Of a stretch of DNA of 64,000 bases, positions 10,201 to 19,582 are shown piece by piece. A program made the position numbers and the translations under genes. The DNA is from Streptococcus xiaochunlingii (GTDB lineage: Bacteria > Bacillota > Bacilli > Lactobacillales > Streptococcaceae): NCBI RefSeq assembly GCF_006385805.1, contig NZ_VFSG01000001.1, positions 868,001 through 932,000 of the forward strand, written 5' to 3'. Below the pieces are notes generated by a model. It had not been told where the DNA came from. It made no database searches and saw only the letters and a list, made by a program, of their open reading frames with translations. How positions within the stretch are numbered: the stretch's first letter is position 1; every line of letters begins with the position of its first letter.

Positions 10201-10787
10201 AAAATAATGTCTTCCAGACGGTCCAAATTATCCTGGGTCTGAACCAACTTAGATTCTGTTTCCTTGCGACGCGTTTTAAATTTAAGAACCCCAGCGGCTT
10301 CCTCAAAAATAGCCCGTCTCTCTTCTGGTTTGGAGTTGAAGATTTCTTCAACCTTCCCTTGGGAAATAATAGAGAAAGAATCTCTCCCCAGTCCAGTATC
10401 CATAAAGAGATCATGGACATCTCTCAAACGGACTTTCTTGCCATCAATCTTGTATTCACTATCACCCGAGCGATAAATATGACGCTCCACTCGGATTTCT
10501 TTAGCAGCTTGTTTGATAAAGCCATCCCGGTTATCCAGTACTACCGTTACGCAGGCGTAGTTTAAGGGTTTCCGAGTTTCAGTCCCTGCAAAAATCACAT
10601 CCGGCATCTTGCCACCACGAAGGCTCTTGACACTCGATTCCCCTAAGGCCCAGCGCAGACTTTCCGTAATGTTCGATTTTCCAGATCCATTAGGGCCAAC
10701 CACTGCGGTTACCCCTTGGTCAAAGATGACTCGGGTCTTATCTGCGAAAGACTTAAATCCTTGAATCTCAATTTCCTTTAAATACAT
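7242..10787 (-). CDS. smc: Chromosome segregation ATPase SMC
   Basis: An 1,181-residue SMC protein, full length for the bacterial family. The N-terminal ATPase half carries Walker A GPNGSGKS (31-38). Two long coiled-coil arms flank a hinge at about residues 505-670 with [11 protein letters not shown] and [11 protein letters not shown]. The C-terminal head has the ABC signature [13 protein letters not shown] and Walker [12 protein letters not shown]. With ScpA and ScpB (not in this window) it loads on origin-proximal DNA and organises sister chromosomes. The start overlaps the rnc stop by 10 nt. No truncation or missing catalytic residue is seen. Confidence 0.98.
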   Translation of the reverse strand: MYLKEIEIQGFKSFADKTRVIFDQGVTAVVGPNGSGKSNITESLRWALGESSVKSLRGGKMPDVIFAGTETRKPLNYACVTVVLDNRDGFIKQAAKEIRVERHIYRSGDSEYKIDGKKVRLRDVHDLFMDTGLGRDSFSIISQGKVEEIFNSKPEERRAIFEEAAGVLKFKTRRKETESKLVQTQDNLDRLEDIIFELEGQIKPLEKQALVAKRFLELDQQRQVLYLDVLIAQIEVNKKDYDQAVQEEASIQEQLKAYYQKREEYEAESLRLKQSRQTLQHQLSDDQASLLELTRLLSDLEKQIELARLESQQVARSRQENQERVNSLEERLQVLRTQLEEKQANTKSLQEELQKSQVALEGLEKELASFSEDPDQVIDYLREKYVALMQDEAERSNELTTIENQLEASAQLSQSKKEDYQNQIQMVTELQEKEQVAQEAYQGAQEHLKHLLETYQSEAKRFEEAHQAYQEAQAKMFDLLDQSKEKQARINSLEAIQKNHSNFYAGVKSVLQEASRLGGIVGAVSEKLSFSPEYQTALEIALGASSQHIIVEDEGAATRAIEHLKKNRSGRATFLPLTTIKPRYLAGKNQELIEACPGFLGMASSLVDYDPSLESIFQNLLGVTAIFDTIEHAKAAARKVAYQVRIVTLDGTELRTGGSYAGGANRSNNSIFIKPELDRLHQELASLQKNLREVEGQVQEQQDQVSQSQEKLESLKGQGEGARLEEQRLQLAFEQAHQQLLDAQELLELIRTELDEGSDQELLQKRDHLQARLKEIEAEKEQVTAEIEEVKLNKDVVVEKIENLRAAIAKLQLQKTELKSRLTYDQTDAERLQQELASTEREIQALQYAIEQGEDRHEQIDVSVLEKQLQATLQEKTALEQAVIRKQFELEDLEGQSEDVAGHMEQARRQNEEWIRLQAKAESNRDRLADKLNKLMLALTDEFKMSFEEASNQANELENLAQSEQVLKDLEKAIKALGPVNIDAIEQYDEVKTRFDFLSGQREDVLAAKNLLLETINDMNDEVKERFKSTFEAIRESFRVTFKQMFGGGSADLILTDGDLLSAGVEISVQPPGKKIQSLNLMSGGEKALSALALLFSIIRVKTIPFVILDEVEAALDEANVKRFGDYLNRFDKESQFIVVTHRKGTMAAADSIYGVTMQESGVSKIVSVKLKDIEGMDNGN

Positions 10788-11479
10788 GAGGGATCCACCT
10801 TATTCTCCACTGCTTTTTTTGCTGCTTCTTGCTCTGCAGCCTTTTTAGACCGGCCATGTCCTTGACCGATGATTTTCCCATTGACAGACACTTGCACTTC
10901 AAACTCCTTGGCATGAGCCGGTCCTGATTCACTCGTCACCTCATAGGTAATCAAGACATCCCCATGGATTTGAAGGATTTCTTGCAAGCGCGTCTTATAG
11001 TCAATCACTTGCTCAAATTGACCTGCCTCGACTTTAGGAATCATGACTTGCTGAATGAAGTTCCGCACCATCTCCACTCCCTTATCCAAGAGTAAAGCGC
11101 CTAAAAAAGCTTCAAACAAATCTCCTAAGATGGTATCTCGGTTACGTCCACCAGATTTTTCCTCTCCCTTGCCAAGTTTGATAAATTGATCGAAACCACA
11201 ATCACGTGAAAAACCTGCCAGGCTTTCCTCACGAACAATCATGGAACGCATTTTTGACAAATCTCCCTCTGGTTTACTTGGGTAGAGGGCAAATAAATAT
11301 TCGGAAATCACTAACTGGAGAACAGCGTCTCCTAAAAATTCCAAACGTTCATTATGTGAAATTTTTAAGAGGCGATGCTCATTCGCATATGAGGTATGTG
11401 TAAAAGCTGTTTCCAACAATTCTGTATCGTCAAAAGTCAGCCGAAATTTCTCAGCAAGAAGGTTATATAAGGCTTGCAT
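10778..11479 (-). CDS. rnc: Ribonuclease III
   Basis: Double-strand-specific endoribonuclease that processes rRNA precursors and structured mRNAs. The catalytic domain carries the signature [19 protein letters not shown], and a second acidic cluster lies around [18 protein letters not shown] double-stranded RNA-binding domain occupies the last 70 residues ([11 protein letters not shown], then [15 protein letters not shown]). I place the start at the ATG at 11479 (233 residues, MQALYNLL) because AAGAAAGAAAG lies just upstream. An in-frame ATG at 11503 has no good ribosome site. It has its own extended -10 promoter. Confidence 0.95.
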   Translation of the reverse strand: MQALYNLLAEKFRLTFDDTELLETAFTHTSYANEHRLLKISHNERLEFLGDAVLQLVISEYLFALYPSKPEGDLSKMRSMIVREESLAGFSRDCGFDQFIKLGKGEEKSGGRNRDTILGDLFEAFLGALLLDKGVEMVRNFIQQVMIPKVEAGQFEQVIDYKTRLQEILQIHGDVLITYEVTSESGPAHAKEFEVQVSVNGKIIGQGHGRSKKAAEQEAAKKAVENKVDPSCI

Positions 11480-11558
11480 CACGTTACTACTTTCTTTCTT
11501 CATTTATGCATCTGGATTGAATCCTGTGACCTATTCCGTCCAAAAGATACACCCTTCT

Positions 11559-11567
11559 ATTATATCA
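11559..11567 (-). promoter_or_regulatory. Extended -10 promoter for rnc-smc-ftsY operon
   Basis: On the minus strand TGATATAAT (TGn extended -10, TATAAT at 11559-11564) lies about 80 nt upstream of rnc and directly after the T-tract of the preceding terminator. No good -35 box is seen. Confidence 0.5.
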
Positions 11568-11590
11568 AAAAAGAGTGCGTCTCGCACTCC
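11566..11590 (-). terminator. Terminator of the DUF454 gene
   Basis: Minus-strand stem GAGTGCG-AGA-CGCACTC followed by TTTTTT separates the DUF454 gene from rnc. Confidence 0.75.
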
Positions 11591-11637
11591 TTTCCCTTGT
11601 TTTCACGATAGGATTTAGGACCTATTCTGTCCTTATA

Positions 11638-12000
11638 TCATTCTTCCTTATCCGGAATCACTTTGAACAAATAATAACTGATAAAAATAGTTAATCCCAG
11701 TAGACCTAATTTCACAAACCAGAGTGGTGCCAGGTAAATGGAAATCCCCATCAAAAGATAAATTTGTAGAATAATTCTTTTTTTCCGCTTTTTAGAGATC
11801 GACTTGGTTTCCCGATAATCCGCTACATAAGTTTGGTACAACTTGGTCCCATGCAACCATTTTTCAAAGCGTTGAGAACTCTTGGCAAAACAAGCCATAG
11901 CTAATAAAAGAAACGGGGTCGTTGGTAAAATAGGTAATGGAATCCCAATAATCCCTAATCCTAAGGAAATAAACCCTACTGTTATATACACATATTTCAA
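11638..12000 (-). CDS. YbaN/DUF454 family inner-membrane protein
   Basis: A small protein with the DUF454 signature GIIGIPLPILPTTPFLLLA, then ACFAKSS, and two further hydrophobic segments near the C-terminus. Function is unknown for the family. I assign a TTG start at 12000 (120 residues, beginning KYVYITVGF): GGAG lies 8 nt upstream and the protein then begins like other family members. The in-frame ATG at 12027 would add nine unusual residues without a ribosome site. Terminators on both sides indicate a monocistronic unit between vicX and rnc. Confidence 0.85.
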   Translation of the reverse strand: MKYVYITVGFISLGLGIIGIPLPILPTTPFLLLAMACFAKSSQRFEKWLHGTKLYQTYVADYRETKSISKKRKKRIILQIYLLMGISIYLAPLWFVKLGLLGLTIFISYYLFKVIPDKEE

Positions 12001-12050
12001 ACTAACTGCTCCTATCCTTCCACTCATTTTAAGCCTACACTACTGACCTA

Positions 12051-12079
12051 AAAAGGAGATGAGCTCATCTCCTCTTTTA
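12051..12079 (-). terminator. Terminator of the vicRKX operon
   Basis: A perfect palindrome, GGAGATGAGCTCATCTCC, flanked by A and T tracts just after the vicX stop codon. Confidence 0.8.
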
Positions 12080-12084
12080 ATCAT

Positions 12085-12894
12085 TTAGATATCTACTAAT
12101 GGAGTCGCTGTATCTGGAGATGTATCCAAGACGTCAAAATCGTGCCCCACTGCTAGATCTGCTCGAGCCAGTTGATTAACCATGGTCATATGGGCCAATT
12201 CCTTGATATTGTTTTCCTTGGATAAGTGGCCCAGATAAATCTTTTTGGTCTTATTGCCTAGGGTCCGAATCATGGCATCTGCACCATCTTCATTAGAGAG
12301 GTGACCCAAATCGGATAAGATCCGTTGCTTTAATCGCCAAGCATAAGAGCCTGCCCGTAGGATTTCTACATCGTGATTGGACTCGATCAAATAGCCATCT
12401 GCATTTTCAACAATCCCTGCCATTCGATCACTGACATAACCTGTATCCGTCAGCATGACAAAACTCTTCCCATCTTTCATGAACCGGTAGAACTGGGGAG
12501 CCGCAGCATCATGGCTAACACCAAAACTTTCCACATCCAAATCCCCGAAGGTTAAGGTCTTGCCCATTTCAAATAAATGTTTCTGGGAATCATCGACCTT
12601 CCCAAGGTACTTGCTTCCCTCCATGGCCTTCCAGGTAGCTTCATTGGCGTATAGGTCCATCCCGTATTTACGAGCTAGCACACCAACGCCATGAATGTGA
12701 TCCGAATGTTCATGTGTGATTAAAATAGCATCAAGATCTTCGGGTTTGCGATCAATCTCTGCAAGCAAACCTGTAATTTTCTTCCCGGACAAGCCTGCAT
12801 CTACTAGAATTTTCTTCTTAGGAGTCTCTAAGTAAAACGAATTACCACTCGATCCTGAAGCTAAAATACTATATTTAAACCCTTTTTCATCCAT
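12085..12894 (-). CDS. vicX: VicX/YycJ MBL-fold metallohydrolase
   Basis: A 269-residue metallo-beta-lactamase fold protein with the metal-binding motif THEHSDHIHG (HxHxDH), further ligand candidates in GVSHDA and LTDTGY, and a C-terminal YLGHLSKENN. It is the third gene of the WalRK/VicRK operon (gap to vicK 8 nt). Family members are implicated in nuclease-like or cell-wall-linked roles. In streptococci loss affects competence, biofilm and cell-wall traits, but its substrate is not established. Confidence 0.93.
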   Translation of the reverse strand: MDEKGFKYSILASGSSGNSFYLETPKKKILVDAGLSGKKITGLLAEIDRKPEDLDAILITHEHSDHIHGVGVLARKYGMDLYANEATWKAMEGSKYLGKVDDSQKHLFEMGKTLTFGDLDVESFGVSHDAAAPQFYRFMKDGKSFVMLTDTGYVSDRMAGIVENADGYLIESNHDVEILRAGSYAWRLKQRILSDLGHLSNEDGADAMIRTLGNKTKKIYLGHLSKENNIKELAHMTMVNQLARADLAVGHDFDVLDTSPDTATPLVDI

Positions 12895-12902
12895 TAGTTT
12901 TC

Positions 12903-14249
12903 TTATTCATCCTCATTATCCCATCCATCATCCAGGATAGCATCTTTATCATATGGTAGGACAATCGTGAAAGTAGATCCTTTTCCATATTCACTCTTGG
13001 CCCAGATAAATCCTTTGTGTTGCTTGATAATTTCCTTGGCAATGGCCAGTCCTAAACCAGTCCCACCTTGGGCGCGACTGCGTGCCTTATCCACACGATA
13101 AAAGCGGTCAAAAATTCGTGGGAGGTCCTTTTTAGGAATCCCTAATCCCTCATCCGAAATCGAGATAATCAATTGGGCATCTGTCGTTTTCATTCCCACA
13201 CGAATTTCCCCACCATCTGGGGAATATTTGATAGCGTTATTTAAGATATTGTCTAAGACCTGTGTCATCTTGTCTGTATCAATTTCAACCCAGACAGGCG
13301 AAATTGGATAATCACGAACAATATCATATTTCTTCTCGCCAGCCTGGTTCTTCATCTTATCAAAGCGGTTCAAAATGAAGGTGATAAAGGCTGTAAAGTT
13401 GGTCAATTCAACATCCAATTGACTGGTTTCATTATCGATCCGTGAAAGACTTAATAGATCCGTCACCATCCGCATCATCCGGTTGGTCTCTGTCAAAGAC
13501 ACTTTGACAAATTCCGGTGCAACTGGCTCCGAAATGGCTCCGTCATCCAAGGCTTCCAGGTAAGATTTAACACTGGTCAGTGGTGTTCGGAGTTCATGAC
13601 TAACGTTGGATACGAATAAACGACGTTCCCGCTCTTCCTTGTCCTGTTCGGTTGTGTCATGCAAGACGGCAACCAGACCAGAAATAAAACCAGACTCTCT
13701 CCGGATCAAAGCGAAGCGAACCCGTAAAGAGATGTACTCCCCATTTTCATCCTGCGAATCGATAGTCAATTCTGGAACATTGGTAATCAAGTCACGCAGT
13801 TCATACTCTTCACTAATGCCAAGCAGATCTAGAATACTGATGTTCATGACCTCTTCGACCACAACATTGAGTTGTTTTGCCGCCATTTCATTGACCAAGA
13901 TAATCTGCCCCCGACGATTGGTCGCTAAGACCCCATCTGTCATATAGGAAAGAATACTGGTCAAGCGCTTGGTTTCTTGTTCCAGATTTTCATGCGTCAA
14001 ACGAATCACTTCAGATAAATCATTGATACTGTTGGAAATCTCTGTTAGTTCTGGACCCCCTTGTAAATCAATGATATCGGAATACTCTCCAGCAATCAAA
14101 CTCTTAATTTTATCATTCAATAAGCGTAGCTTCATGTTGTCTCGCCGATTTTCCAGGATCAACAAGGCGACAACAATAATAAATCCAAGAGTAATTAGGA
14201 CAAAGATAAAATTATAAGAGGTTATGACTTCTTTGATGTAATTAATCAT
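12903..14249 (-). CDS. vicK: Sensor histidine kinase VicK (WalK)
   Basis: A 448-residue membrane kinase of the essential cell-wall-homeostasis system. One transmembrane helix lies at about residues 13-32 with almost nothing outside, the streptococcal form of WalK. HAMP-like and PAS regions follow (about 40-200), then the HisKA phosphoacceptor in SHELRTPL (His218). The ATPase domain has the N box ([11 protein letters not shown]), G1 (DEGLGIP) and G2 ([11 protein letters not shown]). It overlaps vicR by 8 nt. Together with VicR it controls peptidoglycan hydrolase genes such as pcsB in relatives. Confidence 0.97.
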   Translation of the reverse strand: MINYIKEVITSYNFIFVLITLGFIIVVALLILENRRDNMKLRLLNDKIKSLIAGEYSDIIDLQGGPELTEISNSINDLSEVIRLTHENLEQETKRLTSILSYMTDGVLATNRRGQIILVNEMAAKQLNVVVEEVMNISILDLLGISEEYELRDLITNVPELTIDSQDENGEYISLRVRFALIRRESGFISGLVAVLHDTTEQDKEERERRLFVSNVSHELRTPLTSVKSYLEALDDGAISEPVAPEFVKVSLTETNRMMRMVTDLLSLSRIDNETSQLDVELTNFTAFITFILNRFDKMKNQAGEKKYDIVRDYPISPVWVEIDTDKMTQVLDNILNNAIKYSPDGGEIRVGMKTTDAQLIISISDEGLGIPKKDLPRIFDRFYRVDKARSRAQGGTGLGLAIAKEIIKQHKGFIWAKSEYGKGSTFTIVLPYDKDAILDDGWDNEDE

Positions 14250-14943
14250 TGTTTCTCATATAGTAACCGACACCACGGCGCGTTAAAATATACTCCGGAC
14301 GACCTGGAATATCTTCGATTTTTTCACGCAAACGTCGAATCGTTACGTCCACTGTCCGAACATCACCAAAATAATCGTAGCCCCAGACTGTTTCCAGTAA
14401 ATGCTCACGAGTCATGACTTGGCCTACATGGGTCGCCAAGTGATAGAGCAACTCAAATTCGCGATGGGTCAACTCAAGCTCTTTGCCTTTTTTCTGAGCA
14501 AGGAAGGCATCCGGAATGATTTTCAAATCCCCAATCACAATCTCTGAATCTGATGTAGACTCTGTTTGTGATTCTACCGTTAATTCTGTCCGACGCAACA
14601 GGGCTTTGACACGCGCTTGCAGCTCACGATTTGAGAATGGCTTGGTCACATAGTCATCCGCCCCAATTTCAAGACCGATGACCTTATCAAATTCTGTATC
14701 TTTTGCAGATAAGACAATAATCGGTACATTACTGGTCTTTCGAATGGTACGCGCTACTTCCAAACCATCAATTTCAGGAAGCATGAGGTCCAAGATCAAA
14801 ATATCTGGGCTCTCAGCTTCGAAAACAGCCAGTGCTTCTTTCCCATCGAAGGCAGTCAAGACTTCATAGCCTTCTTTTGCCATATTGAATTTTATAATAT
14901 CCGAAATCGGCTTTTCATCATCTACAACAAGAATTTTCTTCAT
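14242..14943 (-). CDS. vicR: Response regulator VicR (WalR)
   Basis: An OmpR/PhoB-class regulator of 233 residues. The receiver has an acidic pocket (VDDE), the phosphoacceptor Asp52 in ILDLMLPE, and K in KPF. The winged-helix DNA-binding domain includes [11 protein letters not shown], then RGVGYYM. The start at 14943 ([10 protein letters not shown]) matches the family length. An upstream in-frame ATG at 14997 would add 18 residues and lies inside the -10 region. First gene of vicRKX. Confidence 0.97.
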   Translation of the reverse strand: MKKILVVDDEKPISDIIKFNMAKEGYEVLTAFDGKEALAVFEAESPDILILDLMLPEIDGLEVARTIRKTSNVPIIVLSAKDTEFDKVIGLEIGADDYVTKPFSNRELQARVKALLRRTELTVESQTESTSDSEIVIGDLKIIPDAFLAQKKGKELELTHREFELLYHLATHVGQVMTREHLLETVWGYDYFGDVRTVDVTIRRLREKIEDIPGRPEYILTRRGVGYYMRNND

Positions 14944-14995
14944 ACATGTACCTACTTCTATTTTTTTCTTTGCTTCTTCAAATCTCTGTCCTTTC

Positions 14996-15001
14996 ATTAT
15001 A
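14996..15001 (-). promoter_or_regulatory. Candidate vicR -10 box
   Basis: TATAAT on the minus strand, about 50 nt upstream of the vicR start. The -35 region is poorly conserved, so activation or a weak basal promoter is possible. Confidence 0.45.
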
Positions 15002-15164
15002 GCAAATTTCTTTGAAAAATGGGAGTTATACTTTGATTTGTAAAGAAAGAGAAAGAAAAAGGTTGTGCAATAAAAAAATGATAATCACAACATAGAAGTC
15101 ACTAAAATAGTGCTTGAATAATTATTTTCAATCCACAAAAAAGCTAGGTTTGAAGCCTGACTTT

Positions 15165-15290
15165 TCTATCTGTTATTTTCTCAACACGGGATTTGTTGGC
15201 GATGTCAGCTAGGATTGCTACAACACACTCATCATGTTTAAACATTAATACGGTATCTTCTTTCAGAGGAGACACCGTTCTTCCTTCTTT
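15165..15290 (-). pseudogene. Decayed duplicate of the thrS 3' end
   Basis: Read on the minus strand this gives [19 protein letters not shown], against [19 protein letters not shown] at the end of the intact ThrS at 16930. About 50 of 59 bases match at 15175-15233. Upstream similarity decays with indels, and an in-frame stop follows further 5'. The fragment has no start or full domain. The rest of the 576-bp gap between vicR and the DUF389 gene holds only promoter elements. Together with the real thrS 3' end it flanks the DUF389 gene, so a past duplication or gene insertion is likely. Confidence 0.7.
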
Positions 15291-15368
15291 GAATAAGGAA
15301 TCTAAAATTTCTGACTTTCTCTATCTGTTCAACTGATAGATTTCTTCAGAAAAAGGCTGTAAAATTTT

Positions 15369-15377
15369 TGATATAAT
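15369..15377 (+). promoter_or_regulatory. Extended -10 promoter of the DUF389 gene
   Basis: TGATATAAT (TGn plus TATAAT) about 145 nt upstream of the DUF389 start. No clear -35 box. Confidence 0.5.
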
Positions 15378-15519
15378 GTTAAGGATGGATTGATGGATAT
15401 TTAAAAGATAATGTTCAAAAGAATTACAAATGAGAATTAAAAATATGTCAAATTGGACAGAAGTTTCTCTACCATCATCCATTCAGAAACAAGATTATAT
15501 GAAATAAAAGGAGTAACCA

Positions 15520-16569
15520 ATGACCAGGAACTATTCAACACGTGAATTCCGCGAGAAACTATATGATGACCTTCATGTTCGATTAAGAGATACAGTGATT
15601 TTGATGTGTTCGATTTTTATTGCCTCTATAGGTCTAAATATGAATTCAACAGCTGTCATTATTGGAGCCATGCTGATTTCCCCTCTTATGACACCGATTA
15701 TTGGACTGGGGTTTGGTTTAGCTATTTTTGATACGCGTTTAATCAAGCAATCTCTAGGGGTTTTATTTACTCAAGTATTGGTCAGTTTGCTTGTCTCGAC
15801 TCTATATTTCTGGATTTCTCCCTTATCTTATGCAAGTAGCGAATTGATTGCACGAACCTCTCCAACCATTTGGGATGTTCTCATTGCTATTGCTGGTGGG
15901 ATAGCAGGCTTTATTGGTTCAAGGAAAAAAGAAGCAAACAATATCGTGCCAGGAGTAGCCATTGCAACTGCTCTAATGCCACCTATCTGTACTGCAGGTT
16001 ATGGTTTAGCTAATGGAAATGTACGGTTCTTATTTGGAGCTCTCTATCTTTTCTTGATCAACTGTGTCTTTATCATGCTAATCAACATTGTTGGAACAAG
16101 AATATTGATGAGAAAATCTCCCTTAAGTTCATTTAATGAGCTAAACATTAAAATGAAAATTGGGTTGATATCCTTGATTGTATTATTGGTCCTTCCAGCC
16201 AGCTATTCAGCAGTCACTCTGACGATGGATCAAGCGCGAAAAGAAGGGATCAAACAGTTTGTAGGAAAAGAGTTCGCTAATCATACGGTCATTAATCAAG
16301 TCTACAAGTCGAGGAATAATGAATTGGTCTTGACGGTTGTTGGAGATCCGATTTCAGAAGAAGAATTAGAAACCATTCGCCAAAAACAAGCCTCTTACGG
16401 TATTCAATCTGTTCAATTGAAAGTCAATCAAGTCCATAATTCGACAAAATTAGATAGTGAGACGACCAAGGAATTTTACGAAAACATTGACAAGTATATC
16501 GATCAAAAACTCTCTGAAAAAGATTCACAAAACGATCTCGTAAAAGAAAATGAGGCAAACAAGGATTGA
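15520..16569 (+). CDS. DUF389 family membrane protein
   Basis: A 349-residue integral membrane protein. The DUF389 core runs over residues 20-200 with GLNMNSTAVIIGAMLISPLM, then PIIGLGFG, IAGGIAGFIGSRKK and PGVAIATALMPPICTAGYG, spanning about six helices. The C-terminal 130 residues form a soluble domain with a charged tail. AAAGGAG precedes the ATG. The family is widespread and of unknown function; a transport or envelope role is guessed from topology. It is the only plus-strand gene between vicR and thrS and sits between thrS and a thrS relic. Confidence 0.88.
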   Translation: MTRNYSTREFREKLYDDLHVRLRDTVILMCSIFIASIGLNMNSTAVIIGAMLISPLMTPIIGLGFGLAIFDTRLIKQSLGVLFTQVLVSLLVSTLYFWISPLSYASSELIARTSPTIWDVLIAIAGGIAGFIGSRKKEANNIVPGVAIATALMPPICTAGYGLANGNVRFLFGALYLFLINCVFIMLINIVGTRILMRKSPLSSFNELNIKMKIGLISLIVLLVLPASYSAVTLTMDQARKEGIKQFVGKEFANHTVINQVYKSRNNELVLTVVGDPISEEELETIRQKQASYGIQSVQLKVNQVHNSTKLDSETTKEFYENIDKYIDQKLSEKDSQNDLVKENEANKD

Positions 16570-16719
16570 GGATAGTCAATTTATCTAACTCATGGAAGCA
16601 AATCTTGGGGGGATATCCTATATCCAAAAGTTAATGGATAGAAAGGATTGTTGATGAGGATACTATTTGTGGTGGTTTGACCAATCACTACTAGCTCAGG
16701 TTAAACAAAATATAAAAAG

Positions 16720-16895
16720 GCGGTGGGACAGAAATCGATAGACAAAGTCTCGATTTCGTAGTCCCAGCCCAGCGAGGATGATTAGGAGCTTTTTGGAGTC
16801 TAAAAGACGAACAAAAAGTTCAATCAGCTACCGCGTCAAAGTTTGATTGCTAATAAAAAGTGAGGTCGGGATCTTTTGTCCCAACCTCTTTTTTA
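16720..16895 (+). repeat. Intergenic hairpin-rich element ending in a terminator
   Basis: Three nested inverted repeats fill most of the 360-bp DUF389-thrS gap. They are TGGGAC/GTCCCA enclosing GAAATCGA/TCGATTTC (16723-16765), CAATCA/TGATTG (16821-16849), and GAGGTCGGGA/TCCCAACCTC with a T run (16862-16894). The last looks like a terminator for the DUF389 gene. The form recalls dispersed small intergenic elements of streptococci. Only one copy is present here, so repetitiveness is an inference. Confidence 0.5.
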
Positions 16896-16929
16896 GGTAG
16901 CTGGAATTTTTATCCCAGGTTTTATCGTT

Positions 16930-18873
16930 TTATTTCTCAATACGAGATTTGTTGGCGATATCAGCAAGGATTGCTGCTACAAACTCATCTACTGACACAG
17001 TGTTTGTTTCTTTTTGTCCATAGCGACGAACGTTGACAGTTCCGTCTTCCATTTCCTTGTCACCAACGATTAATTGGTAAGGAATCTTGCTAGTTTGTGA
17101 TGCACGGATCTTGAATTGCATTTTCTCATTGCGTTCATCCACATCAGCACGGACACCACGGTCACGAAGCTTCTTCGCTACTTCCCAAGCGTAGTCCACG
17201 TGTTTTTCGTTAGAAACTGGGATAAGAGTCACTTGGTGTGGTGCAAGCCATGTTGGGAAGGCACCCTTGTAGTTCTCAATCAAAATCGCTGTGAAGCGTT
17301 CCATGGTTGAAATAACTCCACGGTGAATCATAACTGGGCGATGTTCTTCACCATCAGCTCCAATGTATTTAAGGTCAAAGCGTTCTGGAAGCAAGAAGTC
17401 AAGCTGGATCGTAGAAAGGGTTTCTTCTTTTCCAAGGGCAGTCTTCACCTGGATATCCAATTTTGGTCCGTAGAAGGCTGCTTCCCCTTCAGCTTCAAAG
17501 TAGTCAACGCCCATCTCATCAAGAGCAGCACGAAGCATGGTTTGGGCATTTTCCCACATTTCATCGTTATCAAAGTACTTGTGAGTATCTTGAGGGTCAC
17601 GAAGAGAGAGGCGGAAACGGTACTCGTTTAGGTTGAAGTCTCCGTAAACATCGATAATCAACTGAAGGGCACGTTGGAATTCTTCTTGGATTTGTTCAGG
17701 AGTTACAAAGAGGTGACCGTCGTTGAGAGACATTTCACGCACCCGTTGAAGACCTGTCAGGGCACCAGATTTCTCATAGCGATGCATCATTCCGATTTCA
17801 GCGATACGGATTGGCAATTCACGGTATGAGTGAACATGGTGTTTAAAGACTTGGATGTGGTGTGGGCAGTTCATTGGGCGAAGGACGAATTCTTCCCCAT
17901 CTCCCATATCCATAGTTGGGAACATGTCTTCTTGGTAGTGATCCCAGTGACCAGAAGTCTTGTAAAGCTCTACAGAAGCAAGTGGTGGAGTGTAAACGTG
18001 TTGGTAGCCAGAAGCTAACTCCTTGTCGACAATATAGCGTTCCAATTCACGACGGATTGTCGCACCATTTGGCAACCAGAATGGTAGACCTTGACCAACT
18101 TCTTGAGAAATCATGAACAAATCAAGCTCTTTACCAAGTTTACGGTGGTCACGTTCCTTAGCTTCTTCACGCATTTGAAGGTAGTTTTTCAAGTCTTTCT
18201 TGTCAAACCAAGCTGTACCATAAATCCGTTGCATCATAGCATTGTCGCTATTTCCACGCCAGTAAGCACCAGCTACATTGAGAAGGTGGAAGATTTGGAT
18301 ACGGCCTGTTGATGGGACGTGTGGCCCACGGCAAAGGTCTACATATTCACCTTGACGGTAGATGGTCAAACCACCTTCGTCTTCAGAGTGTTCTTCAATC
18401 AATTCCAACTTGTATGGATCGTTTTTGAAAATTTCACGCGCTTCATCCTTAGTCACTTCCTCACGGATTGATGGGAAGTTTTCTTTAACGATCTTTTGCA
18501 TTTCTTCTTCGATACGAGGCAGGTCTTCGTTAGAGATTTGACCAGCTTGGTTGTCTGTATCGTAGTAGAAACCATCTTCAATTGCTGGACCAACACCCAA
18601 GTGGATGTCTGGGAAGAGACGACGAGCTGCTTGGGCAAACAAGTGAGCTGCTGAGTGACGCAAGATTGGAAGAGCGTCTTCGTGATCAGGTGTCACGATT
18701 TCGATGCTTCCATCTTCAGTGATAGCACGAGTAGTGTCAATTAATTTGCCGTTAAATTTACCAGCAAGAGCTTTTTTAGCTAGGGAATTGCTGATGGATT
18801 GAGCAATGTCAAAAGTTGTAACGCCAGATTCGAATTCACGAACAGCGCCATCTGGGAAAGTAATTTTAATCAT
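16930..18873 (-). CDS. thrS: Threonyl-tRNA synthetase
   Basis: A 647-residue class II synthetase charging tRNA-Thr. Domains in order: TGS (1-62); editing domain with the HxxxH motif [10 protein letters not shown] and the Cys in CRGPHVP; catalytic core with motif 2 in [13 protein letters not shown] and motif 3 in [13 protein letters not shown]; and an anticodon-binding domain from about 540 ([11 protein letters not shown]). Zinc ligands are visible around NCPHHIQVF. It follows the MazG-like gene after 56 nt with no terminator between, so the T-box upstream of that gene probably governs both. A degenerate copy of its last codons lies at 15165. Confidence 0.98.
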   Translation of the reverse strand: MIKITFPDGAVREFESGVTTFDIAQSISNSLAKKALAGKFNGKLIDTTRAITEDGSIEIVTPDHEDALPILRHSAAHLFAQAARRLFPDIHLGVGPAIEDGFYYDTDNQAGQISNEDLPRIEEEMQKIVKENFPSIREEVTKDEAREIFKNDPYKLELIEEHSEDEGGLTIYRQGEYVDLCRGPHVPSTGRIQIFHLLNVAGAYWRGNSDNAMMQRIYGTAWFDKKDLKNYLQMREEAKERDHRKLGKELDLFMISQEVGQGLPFWLPNGATIRRELERYIVDKELASGYQHVYTPPLASVELYKTSGHWDHYQEDMFPTMDMGDGEEFVLRPMNCPHHIQVFKHHVHSYRELPIRIAEIGMMHRYEKSGALTGLQRVREMSLNDGHLFVTPEQIQEEFQRALQLIIDVYGDFNLNEYRFRLSLRDPQDTHKYFDNDEMWENAQTMLRAALDEMGVDYFEAEGEAAFYGPKLDIQVKTALGKEETLSTIQLDFLLPERFDLKYIGADGEEHRPVMIHRGVISTMERFTAILIENYKGAFPTWLAPHQVTLIPVSNEKHVDYAWEVAKKLRDRGVRADVDERNEKMQFKIRASQTSKIPYQLIVGDKEMEDGTVNVRRYGQKETNTVSVDEFVAAILADIANKSRIEK

Positions 18874-18929
18874 GGTTTTCTCCTTTTTTGTGTTTCATAG
18901 TTTCTATGCATTGACTTTTTATTAGCTGA

Positions 18930-19253
18930 CTACTTCCTAGTCTGAATGTTCAACTGCTTTTCTTTATCAGAGAGGAAGTTTTCCATTTCCGTCAGGATGT
19001 CTATATCCAAACGTTGAGAAAGTTCTACTAGCCACCAGATATTTTCTGAAAGTTTATGTTCCAGTGTGTAAGGTGTTTCATCATAGTAGCGTCCTTGCTT
19101 GGTCATCACTAATCGTTGGAAATTCCCAATATCATTCGATAAAGCCAAGAGGTCTTCTTCTACCGTCCACTTGGAATCATGATGCTTAACTTCCAGATCG
19201 TGATAAGCTTGTCGGATCGCCCAACTGCGCTCCACTAATTCTTGCAACTCCAT
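18930..19253 (-). CDS. MazG-like nucleotide pyrophosphohydrolase-family protein
   Basis: A 107-residue all-helical protein resembling small MazG/RS21-C6 proteins: WTVEEDLLALSNDIGNFQ gives the ExxD-type helix, and HKLSENIWWLVELSQRLDID the second metal-binding helix. Acidic residues are sparser than in active MazG, so catalysis is uncertain. The start at 19253 (MELQELV) has AGGAG at 7 nt; an ATG at 19268 overlaps that ribosome site and is unlikely. It lies directly after a T-box leader and before thrS, so threonine starvation probably raises its expression too. Confidence 0.72.
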   Translation of the reverse strand: MELQELVERSWAIRQAYHDLEVKHHDSKWTVEEDLLALSNDIGNFQRLVMTKQGRYYDETPYTLEHKLSENIWWLVELSQRLDIDILTEMENFLSDKEKQLNIQTRK

Positions 19254-19269
19254 AGTAAGTCTCCTCATA

Positions 19270-19480
19270 AAAAAATTGCGACATCCTAAAAAGGACGTCG
19301 CAACGTGGTTCCACCTTCATTTATGTTCCTCAAAAAAGAGGAACACCTCTGATTGGCTCTAACGTGGCCACCGTTTTATGTTTGCATAAAAAGTTCACCG
19401 AGTAGTCCCAAACCTATCCTCTACGCGATTTCCAGCCCCACGCGTTCTCTATAAGATTTCCTAGATTTGATATGTCTCTG
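19270..19480 (-). ncRNA. T-box riboswitch (probable threonine)
   Basis: The leader carries the conserved T-box sequence AGGTGGAACCACG (about 19302-19315). It is directly followed by a terminator stem, TTGCGACGTCC/GGATGTCGCAA, with a T run (19271-19303). An AGAGA plus GGCTGGAAA distal-loop signature of stem I lies upstream (19420-19450). In the expected specifier region the sequence reads GGGACTACTCGG; ACU followed by A at 19403-19406 is a candidate Thr specifier. T-boxes bind uncharged tRNA to prevent termination. The downstream genes are MazG-like and thrS, which supports Thr. The specifier assignment is inferred. Confidence 0.88.
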
Positions 19481-19486
19481 ACTAGT

Positions 19487-19514
19487 ATTATAGCACGATT
19501 GAAATATTTTGCAA
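19487..19514 (-). promoter_or_regulatory. Promoter of the T-box/mazG-like/thrS unit
   Basis: TTGCAA (19509-19514), a 16-nt spacer, then TATAAT (19487-19492) on the minus strand, placing the transcript start close to the T-box stem I. Confidence 0.7.
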
Positions 19515-19582
19515 GAGGAAAAAGCTTCCTATCCCCTATGCCAGGAGCATTTCTTTAGGACCCCTAGCTTTTGAGATGAACT

